Assembly: GCA_000467715.1 (NCBI GenBank)
Contig: AJFK01000064.1
Location: 44,178-108,177, forward strand
Length of the DNA: 64,000 nucleotides
Direction of reading: 5' to 3'
Source: Hysterium pulicare CBS 123377
Taxonomy: Eukaryota > Ascomycota > Dothideomycetes > Hysteriales > Hysteriaceae
Shown here: in pieces, positions 56,027 to 64,000 of the stretch
Numbering within the stretch: position 1 is the first letter of the stretch
Layout of the letters: every line of letters begins with the position of its first letter
Made by a program: the position numbers and the translations under genes
The notes under the pieces: model-generated
What the model was told of the DNA's origin: nothing
The model's input: only the letters and a program-made list of their open reading frames with translations
Databases searched by the model: none

Positions 56027-57864
56027 GGTTTGTTGAGTCCGTGATAGTTTTGATCGGGTTCAAGTTGCGTCTCGACAAGTCCTGGGGCCGCTGTGTCCAA
56101 ACGTCGAATCTAATAATTCGTTCAGGACCAGCGGTGAAGACGTGGACAGAGATTCGAGGAGCTGCTCTTATGAAGTACGACAAGGGTTCGGAGCTGCAAG
56201 GCTTAGGTCCTACAGTGCAACTGTGCGCGCACGAGTTGGCACTGTCAGGATAAGGTTGGTGGAATACAAGGTGGTACTAGGAAACCGTTGGACGTGTTTC
56301 AGCGCTGGAAAGACGCGAAGGTATTCGAGGTACGAATGAAATGAGAGATGAGAGATGAGAAACGAGAAATTGCGTCAGGGTCGAGGTCGCCAATGCGCTC
56401 CCCAGGGTCGGGTAATGGGAGGGTGCTCCGTTTTAAGGATTCGGTGAAGATCAGAGCAAGGATGATGGAACAAGCCCTATTATAGTGAACTGGTCAGCAT
56501 CAGCGCGCCCCGCCATGCTATAACAAGGCTTCGAGAGCGCCAGAGGAGAAGTTGAGCAGGACTTTAGTGGAGGAATGATCGAGGGCGCAAATGCTTGTCC
56601 GACGGCGGCAAGCCCAAGAGAGTGGTTGTGGGCTGAATGTGCATCAAGAATCCGAGTCCCTGCTTTCTCGGACGCGAAGGAAAGGGACGAATGGCGGTTG
56701 AAGATGCCTGTGGAGAGTCGGCCTACCTTGGTGAAAGCGGCGTGGGCAACGCTGGAAGTGACCTCGAGGCTACTGCAGGTCTACGTGGGAGGGCAGGTAG
56801 AGGATTCACTGTGGTTAATGAGTGCAACAGTCACAGAGAGGTGCCAATCCAGGCAAAAGCAATGTCAGGAATGACTGGAGCGAGCTACGCACAGCAGTGT
56901 AGTGGAGGTGAACAGCGTGATGCAGCACAGAGGCGGCGGGAGTGCAGTAGCGCTTTTTGTCGACGGGCTTTTTTTGCCTCCAAGCACCAAAAGGGACTTC
57001 TGCACGGCATCAAAGGCGGGCCAGCGAGAAGCGCGCAGCACCCTGCAACACGTCTTCCATGCCAGATACACGCTTCTATTGCTCACACTGGAGATGGTTC
57101 GGATGAGAAGGTTGGGCCGTGTAACGCGCAAGATGTGGTGCTCGATCAGGCATTGGATGTGAATTGCAGGCCATCATTTGGTCTTTCGGCTCTCTGAGTC
57201 TTCCAAGAGGGCTTCAGTCGAACCTGTGGAAATAAAGGGTTTGCAAGAACGGTAAAAACTGCCAGTGAATCGGGGCGCCTTCCGAAGAACCTCCGGCAAC
57301 GGCACACTTGGGCAGAAAGAATGATACCACATGAAGCCGGAATCAAGACGCGGCGCAGCGGGAGGGCAGTGAGGGTGCAGCTCAGCATTCCCTGGCTTTC
57401 GTCGTCTGTGGTCCACCCTCCCGGAATGTGGAAGGACAGTGAAACCGCTCGTCCTCTCATCGACGATGCAGTTCCCGACTCGCGCTAGCCGCACACAGTT
57501 CTGGAGAAGTTCGAAAGCCCACCCACTCCCTTTGGTTGTCCACGGTTATCGACCTGTCAGCCGTCAAACACTCTTCTGGAGGCCGACATCACTCCCGTGC
57601 ACGTTGCGGTGAGGAAACAGGTACAAGCCATTCAGTTTGTGCTGTTTCGGCTGCATGTTTGGTTGCAGCAGAGCGTTGATACACACCCCTCCATCATGCC
57701 AGCCCACTAAACATCAACGACCAGAATAGACATCGTCCTCCACAATTCGCCTGCAGCCGCCTGCAAGCACGTAGACCAGGTTCCACTGAGCTCAGGGCCG
57801 GCCTTCTGAAGGTTCCATCACCTGCCTTAGTGACCAATTGCCCTGTTGAAGCCTGGACCGGACA
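56027..57864. promoter_or_regulatory. 1.8 kb divergent upstream region: PAS gene and EED
   Basis: Both flanking genes start here and point outward. The left part holds the ATGAGAG repeat. Short frames on both strands lack domains. The size is unusual for divergent housekeeping genes and suggests regulation, by inference only. Confidence 0.4.
56341..56361 (+). repeat. 7-bp tandem repeat ATGAGAG, three copies
   Basis: Two exact copies followed by one with a final A, in the upstream region of the PAS gene. Probably a simple repeat with no assigned role. Confidence 0.5.
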
Positions 57865-59867
57865 ATGCACCTCCCAACCGACCTTCCATTTCTCAAAGCC
57901 ACTGTAAGGCTTGGGGTACGTCTCTGTAACCTCTCCAACTCTGCCCACCCTTCCACTCACATGACTCGATGCTTGCTAGGGCAAAGACTCGGATACAACT
58001 GGTACGTACACAGTTACGACACTTTCTCTCTTCGACTTGCCTAATCCTTCTCAGCCTCATGGTGGGATGTGAAATTTTATCCTTATACGCCCCCTGGTGT
58101 TGATCCAGTCTTCGCTGTCGTTGGGGGTTTGCATACTGCCATCTGCCGATGTCTTCCCGACAAAGGAAAATCCGTTGAGATCATTCGCTGGTTTACAGAT
58201 AAAGAGGTCAGTCAGTCCTTCGTTTACAAAAGCTGCCAAGTGTACTAAAAGGTTCTGCTTCAGGACGCAAATCTAAACAGCATCGAATGGTCGCAGGCTG
58301 AGAATGGAGACCCTCTCGTCTGTGTCACCGGAGTTGTTCCAAAAATCAAGGTTCTCAATGTCAAAACCGGCGAGTTAGTCACAGTATGAGCCTTCAATCA
58401 ACGACTCAACTACCGTCCCATGAACCCGATTAACCAACCTTCAGGTCCTAAGCGGGCATGGGAAAGTGAGTGACCACCATTGTTATCAAATCCATTATTG
58501 ATACTCCACGTCTTGAGAACTTCATCACCTTACTCGCCAACAGCCCATCAATGATCTTGCTATCTCGCCCGTTTCACCTCGCATATTAGTCTCCGCCTCC
58601 GCAGATAATTCTATTCGAATATGGAGCTTGGATCCTGCACATAAGAAACAGGCAACAGCAGTAAAATGCTTTGCAGGGGCATCGGGGCACAAAGCAGAAA
58701 TACTGGCCATAGTATGCCGCGGATTATTTCCCGATGAACTTGCTGATGTGACTGACTCCAATAGGGATTCCATCGCACAGGTCGATATCTTCTTTCCGGC
58801 GGAATGGATACGATAGTCAACCTAGTAAGCAAACCCCCTTTCTTGCTAAAATGTTAATTGAACCTTCTCAGTGGGTGATTCCTGAAAATCCTGAGGAAAA
58901 TGCCGGCACTGATAAGCCTACTCTAATACGTGATCCGCATTTCTCCACTACTGAACTTCATACGGACTATGTAGATTGGTAAGTCCTGATCTTAGAACTG
59001 CTAGATGGCATAATAGTAGGAAATACACACAGCTACCCGTAACTTGGACTTCGCGGCCCACCACTTACACCCGAAACCCCTCGTTTCCTATCTGGTTGCC
59101 CAGCTAGATCCTCCAAGAACATGGCTAACATATGCAGCGTCCGCTTCTTTGGTGACTTGGTTATCTCCCGAGCAGCAAAAGAAAACAAGATCCTCCTCTG
59201 GAAAATTGACAATTTCAACTCGAAAAACCCACCGCCTCCTCGTGAGAAGGTCCCTCTTCCCAAGTCCATCGCCGGCACCCGCTCCGCATGGGGAGGCCGT
59301 TTTCAACGCCTCCTCCAATTTGATCTTCCCCAAGTGGCACTTTTCTACCTCCGTTTCAGTCTCTTCCACGAGCTAGACAAGCATCCGATCTTGGTGGCCG
59401 GGAACCAAAACTCGAAACTCTTCTTTTGGGATCTGCAGAGGTTGGAAGAAGCAGGTGCACTCGATGACCCCGGCTTCAAGGTACCCGGCAAAAAGAACAG
59501 AAAAGACGCGGGTGGTTCTGCCCCAAGTTCTGGTCTGGGCTTAGGTGGTCGACCGGGCTTGATACGGCAGGGAAGTGAAGTGTCGAACGCATCTTCAACC
59601 GCTCATTCCTCCAGCTCGTTTCCGGCCTCTGCGGCTGGTTCGTTGGGAGCTGGTGTTGAGAAGGGCAAGGGGAAAACCACCGCCCCAAATCCCGGCATCG
59701 GGGACCCCTTCCATTCCATTGCTGCACACAAGCCGATTATGGTGGGCAAAGTGTCCTTTCCCGTGCGACAGATTGGTTGGAGTAGAGGAGGCGAGTGGTG
59801 TGTGGCTGCTGGTGGTCACGGCATGATAGCCTTGTTCCGAAGATGGGAGGATGGCATTCCGGAATAA
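57865..59867 (+). CDS. eed: EED/Esc WD40 subunit of Polycomb repressive complex 2
   Basis: WD40 propeller subunit that binds H3K27me3 and activates the PRC2 methyltransferase. Nine exons (57865-57903, 57980-58001, 58055-58206, 58264-58383, 58445-58465, 58544-58711, 58765-58824, 58872-58978, 59138-59867) give 472 residues, every junction in frame. WD repeats are clear: VLSGHGKPINDLAISPVSPR with LVSASADNSIRIWSLD; CFAGASGHKAEILAIGFHRT with LLSGGMDTIVNLWVI; TDYVDCVRFFGDLVISRA with NKILLWKID; then PILVAGNQNSKLFFWDLQR, and a last repeat ending WCVAAGGHGMIALFRRW. A Ser/Gly-rich insert lies between the last two. The start (MHLPTDLP) is the first ATG after an in-frame stop. Two exons are micro-exons (22 and 21 nt). 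Confident as EED homologue; PRC2 function is inferred from the family. Confidence 0.9.
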
Positions 59868-60378
59868 TCACTTCATCACATAAGACGACTAGCAGACGTA
59901 CATCTTCGGTTGCACCCCGAAAACGGAGAATTGCTTGCCTTTGTGAGAATGAGAAGTTGGGGGTGGCGAGGATGATGCGTGATAGAGGCAATATCGAGCA
60001 ACAAGAACTGGCTGGTCTGTCGCTGCTGTTTTGGTGCACATCTACATTCTGGCGTCATTCGCATGATGCGGCAATAACCGTGGTCCCTTTCCTCTCCGCC
60101 CCTTTCGTGTAACGATGAGTATCCGAAACTGGACGGTATGTAAGCTTGACATGTATCAATTAGCTATGTATGGGAAGTGAAAATAGATTATTATATTGCC
60201 ATGCTTTTTCTGAGTAGTTTCCAGAAGGAAAAACCATGATGCATTATTTTTACATGTTATTAACCCCCAATGCAAGTAATGAGAAGAAGCTAATCGCCAC
60301 CCCCAATATTATTTTTTGCAATGCCCTAGAAATGCCACCCAATGCAGACGAGCTTCCCCAAATACCATAACCACCCGT
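59868..60378. other. Convergent 3' intergenic region
   Basis: EED and the small secreted protein gene both end here. Sequence 60130-60320 is AT-rich. No gene is seen. Confidence 0.45.
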
Positions 60379-60762
60379 TTACACGGTAGCATTGGTAGAA
60401 GCATGGCTTCCATCCTTGAAACTCAAGACATCAAAGCCGGCGCTAATACTGCCCACACTGCCACAGTCCGCCGTAACGTTCTTGCTGAAGACGACCGCCT
60501 TGCCCGTGCATCCCGGTCCACTGTATCCCGTGATGGCGTCACCCTTGATCAGCTTGACGGAGCCTGTGGTCGGCGCCTTGAAGTCCTTGCAGCCCGAGCC
60601 CATGTACACCTGGCGGTGACCGTCGCAGCTGGACGAGTCTTGGAAGATGTTGGCCCAGAAGGTTTGAGGGACGGCGGCGACGGTCGGGATGGGTTCGGCT
60701 TCTTGGGCGAGGATCGGGGTCATGGCGACGAGGGCCGTGGCGACGAGGGTTGTGAAATGCAT
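60379..60762 (-). CDS. Small secreted cysteine-containing protein
   Basis: Single-exon protein of 127 residues with a clear signal peptide (about 1-19, MHFTTLVATALVAMTPILAQ, cleavage near Ala-Gln). The mature part has four cysteines, Cys46, Cys58, Cys85 and Cys100, enough for two disulfides, and is Gly/Ser-rich with NVT and NAT glycosylation sites. I recognise no family. Size and secretion fit the loose class of small secreted fungal proteins, which includes effectors and wall proteins; role is unknown. A TATTTATAAA box for this strand lies near 61018-61028. Confidence 0.7.
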   Translation of the reverse strand: MHFTTLVATALVAMTPILAQEAEPIPTVAAVPQTFWANIFQDSSSCDGHRQVYMGSGCKDFKAPTTGSVKLIKGDAITGYSGPGCTGKAVVFSKNVTADCGSVGSISAGFDVLSFKDGSHASTNATV

Positions 60763-61775
60763 GGTTGCTGTTTGTTTGTTTTTTCGAGGGAAAGGAACGG
60801 GATTATAAGGCTGGGGCGATGTCAGTCAAAGCGACCAACTGCAAACAGAGAAGGAGGCAAATTCGTACTGACTTTTGTTGTTCGTGATTGATCGAAGAAT
60901 TTGCAAGAAGCGAAGGGCTGGATGAACGAATGCTCCAGAAACGGATTGTAGGTTGATGATTTTCAATGTGTAAGAAAACAAACAAAACCAGGAACTTCTC
61001 ACTCCCCGCCCCAGGGACTTTATAAATACAATCCTTCTCCCTAGCCTAATGCAGGTACGTAATACTCACCTTTTCAGCTCGTATATGGGCACGCCGGCAG
61101 TGAGTGGTAGACGCCCAGAACGTCCCACGTGTAAGGCCCGGAGAAGGCTCCCTGCGCCCCCAAAGCCTCCCAGACGATCATTGTGGAGAAGGACTAGGCG
61201 AGAAACCGCCTGGCGCTGACGAAGCTGTCCAACTAGTCTGGGACGGCGACGTGTATTTGGCTGACAGTTGCGCACTTTCCAAGCTTGGGCGTCTAGATTT
61301 TCCTGACTCGGCGGGCGCTAGACTAGCTATGTGTCCCAAGGTTCGCCTCGACAGGGTTGGCGCCTTCATCTAGCCCAATGGATGCATGTGCTAACCTAAA
61401 ATTAGCACAGTTCCAAGGAAGCAGTAGCCCTGGCACGAGAGCGATGCGAATCATGCCATGCCAATATGGGGGCGTATTACCTACGAGGTAGAAAGGCAAA
61501 GCATGCGGTCATATGCTATCCATCGAAGTTTGTCAATAGCGACCACCGTGCTGATGATGTGGTGCTTGAGCTATCCATTTCACCTGCATCTCGATCATTC
61601 GTATATCTATTCCTCAACTATCGGGCTCAGGCAAAACATTTTCCTGCCCGGGTATATCCATTCCGTAGCAAAGCTTGTAGCCGCATGCCTAACCTAGTAC
61701 AAAGCAGAAAACCCAATGATGGTGTGACGCCCAACTCCCCGCTATGCATGAAATATCCTAAGCTTCAGGGCCTTG
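60763..61775. other. Intergenic region; no gene seen
   Basis: Holds the promoter of the small secreted protein gene and the 3' UTR of KIN17. Frames here are short and lack domains. Confidence 0.4.
61018..61028 (-). promoter_or_regulatory. Possible TATA box of the small secreted protein gene
   Basis: On the minus strand the bases read TATTTATAAAG about 255 bp before the start codon. The distance is long; a leader intron or long 5' UTR would be needed. Confidence 0.35.
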
Positions 61776-62800
61776 TTATACCTTCAACTTCTTGGAAGCT
61801 TTGTCTTCACCACCTTCCAAACGAGCCCTCTTGAAGACGCTCTGGCTTTTCATGACCCCCAAGCCGGATCTGCCTCCGTTCGGTGCCGTCTTACTCTTCA
61901 AGCCAAAGCTCAACTTGACCTTCTCTGGCTCTGGCTTGGGCGTCCCTTCAGGTCCAGCCTTCGACTCTTCCCTCTCCCCGTTTTCTACGACAGTTGAGAG
62001 AGCCTCTGGAGGTTTTAACTCTGGCGAACTTGACGGAGCAGTTTTGGACTGCAACGCTTTTGCTTCAGCGGCCTTTGCCTCCGCTTCCAACTTCGCACGC
62101 TGCACCATCTTTTTTAGCATGCGTTCTTCCTGGTTCTCGTTTGATGCCTCCATCTGGTCTGCCTGACGAATCGCTTCCCTTCGTTTTATAGCCTCTGGAC
62201 TGACGTCCCTCCATGCGATACATAACCCATTCTTCTCGTCTTCCTTTACGTTGCATACCCCGGTACGACCTAGATGTTTTGTAAATTCGGTAAGGGAAGA
62301 CCACTTGGTTGCGTTCATGTGGATGTGCTCTTTGTGGGCGATATACTCTGCGATGAACATTAGGATATGATACTTGCAGACAGAGGGGAGGAGCCTTACC
62401 TTGGTAGAATCGATTTGCGTTGATATATTTCTCACCATGAGCCGTTCGTAGCAGTTGGATAAAGTCGTGCTGAAACGAGACTGAGAACCCCTCAATGTAT
62501 TTCTTCGGATCCTCGCCCACGACTTGGGCTCGTCGGACATGCGATTCGCTTTGTACGTGGCATTTGAAGCTGTCGGACATGTGATTTAGCTATTGGCAAG
62601 AGCTTGAGGACTGAGCGATCATGCTTACCCGTTGGCATCCCTACATTGCTTCTCACATAACTGACAATACCATCTAAGCCTCTGAAGTCCTTTGGATTCT
62701 GCTATCTGTCAGCAACACTTCTCTAGTTAAGGTAGCACGGTGAATGCTCACTCATCTGATTTGCAAGATGCTTGATGCTTCCTGCTTCGGCGCGAGGCAT
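61776..62800 (-). CDS. KIN17: KIN17 DNA/RNA-binding protein
   Basis: Nuclear C2H2 protein conserved in eukaryotes (yeast Rts2), associated with DNA replication/repair and the spliceosome. Exons 62800-62752, 62698-62629, 62569-62400 and 62347-61776 give 286 residues, all in frame. The single zinc finger reads RWYCQLCEKQCRDANG and FKCHVQSESH across the second splice junction. The KIN17 winged-helix-like domain follows (FIQLLRTAHGEKYINANRFYQ, then EYIAHKEHIHMNATKW and LTEFTKHLGRTGVC). The end is Lys/Glu-rich with a nuclear-localisation-like KKLKV tail. The C-terminal KOW domain of animal KIN17 is absent, as usual in fungi. A TCACGTGA palindrome lies 155 bp upstream. Confidence 0.92.
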
Positions 62801-63832
62801 TTTGGAGGTGGTATATGACGTTCGGAGTGGAATGTGGTATTAGTAAGGTTCGGTCAATGCAGTGGTGTTTATTCGAAGGAGCACAAAAGTTGGTGAAGGG
62901 TGTTCGAAAGTGGCGGGCACGGAGGTCCGAGATGATTTTCCGATGAGGCTGAAATCACGTGACTACTATTACTTTCACATTCTTCAAGCTTGAAGTGACT
63001 TTTCCAGTTTTACGCAGCAGTTGAAGATGATTCCATGGGTAACCGGCTATAAACTCACTAGAGGCAGGCTCATAATCTTTTTTGCTTCTAAATGATGCGA
63101 AGGCAACAATATCTACCATTTTATCTATCACCTATTATTTTCACTACTTTCCCGCTACTAATATGCCTTTATTTCCTCGCATCCACTCTGCCCGATGGAT
63201 TAGAGCATGTTTGGATCATATGAGAAGTTCCTAGGATGCCCATCCATCAAACCAGATTACCTAAAGTTGACAGCCGACTGGCTGGATGTCTGCACGTACC
63301 CTCCGAGGCGAGATAGATTTCGTATTAGGAAATACAAATTCTGTATAAAGGACATGGATCGAAGCATTATGGCTGAAAAGGCTTGTGAAAGAGGAGGCGA
63401 CCTTGATATGCGCTCAAAAACCATGAGCACCAGGAAAAGGCGTTTCCATCTATATGTGAGACTAGAACGGAAGAATAGCAGCTATGGGAACTAACCAAAT
63501 AGGTGAAAGTCTACCCCTCAAACCCCTGACCGAGGTCCATATTTCTGACTACTTCTTCTGACTGCTTCAGCTGTCAGAATCGCACTAGTCGGAATTGAAA
63601 AGGTTTTCAAGTCGTAAATCCGAAAGAATGGACCTAAAACTTGGAAGGCACATGGCGACATACAAACGTTGAAAAAGATATAAATCTGAGAGGAAACCTT
63701 GTTATTTCAGAGTACCGGTTTCCTCCACTCTGTCTCTGAATAGTAACACTGTTCGACAACTACTCATTCCTACCCATTCCAGGCTTTCATTATCTCTTCT
63801 CAACTCCTCCCTAAGTTACTCATTCGGTGAAC
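62801..63832. other. Intergenic region; no supported gene
   Basis: Contains the KIN17 promoter on the left and the leader of the edge gene on the right. A 95-residue frame at 63207-63494 (+) is basic and has no domain; it is not supported. Confidence 0.4.
62955..62962. promoter_or_regulatory. TCACGTGA palindrome upstream of KIN17
   Basis: Exact palindromic CACGTG core with the TCACGTGA flank favoured by Cbf1-type bHLH factors, 155 bp before the KIN17 start. Binding is inferred from the motif alone. Confidence 0.4.
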
Positions 63833-64000
63833 ATGGCTCCTGCCAACAAGCCTTCGATTATCATTGTCCCGGGCTCTTTCTCCGTGCATACTTCTACCAA
63901 TCCATTGTCGACCAAGTCTCTCAGCAGGGATCATATATAAACGCGAGGACTGAATACGAGGCCTCTTCTAATTCGTCCGTTGACCCCTGTTTCTGCCCTC
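63833..64000 (+). pseudogene. 5' end of an alpha/beta-hydrolase gene, apparently frameshifted, cut by the window edge
   Basis: From the ATG the frame reads MAPANKPSIIIVPGSFS, the start of a fungal alpha/beta hydrolase (VPGSF corresponds to the first strand and oxyanion region). It then loses its frame near 63884: the family-like continuation (AYFYQSIVDQVSQQG) lies in another frame, which is restored by one added base. The original frame soon meets a stop. So this is either a young pseudogene, an assembly or sequencing error, or a very short intron (GTGCAT to CTCAG, 41 nt), which would remove the conserved part. Only about 55 residues are in the window, so the subfamily cannot be named. Confidence 0.45.

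Noticed and set aside
58979-59137. Extra exon inside the 159-nt EED intron
   Set aside because: The flanking exons already join in frame to the expected YVDCVRFFGD sequence, so no extra exon is needed.

Overview
This window is nuclear DNA from a filamentous ascomycete (Pezizomycotina). The genes are spliced with short introns of mostly 45-110 nt that end in CAG or TAG. Typical fungal families are present: a fungal_trans zinc-finger regulator, a PTH11-type rhodopsin-domain membrane protein, a GPR1/FUN34/YaaH transporter and a DUF2415 WD protein. A PRC2 subunit (EED homologue) rules out budding yeasts and, from general knowledge, most Aspergillus-type Eurotiales. Leotiomycetes is my best guess for the class, by inference only. 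I found no tRNA, rRNA, CRISPR, intact transposon or viral gene. Gene models below were spliced by hand and every reported exon chain keeps frame.

Layout. 0.2-9.7 kb: GLO3 ArfGAP (+), cystathionine beta-lyase (-), DUF2415 WD protein (-), mitochondrial Hsp70 SSC1 (+) with a heat-shock element in its promoter. 11.8-22.9 kb: GPR1-family acetate/ammonium-type transporter (+), a RanBP2-finger protein of unknown role (-), an unrecognised 321-residue protein (-), a rhodanese/Cdc25-like phosphatase (-), an EPS1-like membrane PDI (-) and complex I subunit NDUFA5 (+). 23-27.4 kb: gene-poor, with an AT-rich island and what looks like a decayed minus-strand gene. 27.4-39 kb: C2H2/fungal_trans regulator (+), PTH11-like protein (+), LysM protein (+), leukotriene A4 hydrolase-type M1 peptidase (+). 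39.2-45.6 kb: long-chain acyl-CoA synthetase (-), RKM5 methyltransferase (+), a secreted carboxylesterase with an N-terminal lectin-like module (-). 47.5-60.8 kb: SET3 (+), AT-rich island, cupredoxin-like single-pass membrane protein (-), PAS protein (-), EED (+), small secreted cysteine protein (-). 61.7-64 kb: KIN17 (-) and a broken alpha/beta hydrolase start at the edge.

There is no operon-like logic and most genes are housekeeping. The links that stand out are two chromatin regulators (SET3 and EED) within about 10 kb, and three cell-surface or secreted proteins (carboxylesterase, cupredoxin-like protein, small secreted protein) spread over 43-61 kb. The most unusual observations are the lectin-like/carboxylesterase fusion, a GC-AG intron needed to join the zinc fingers to the regulatory domain of the 27-30 kb transcription factor, a stop-free in-frame 54-nt intron in SET3, micro-exons in EED, the decayed locus at 23.8-25 kb, and the frameshifted hydrolase at the right edge.
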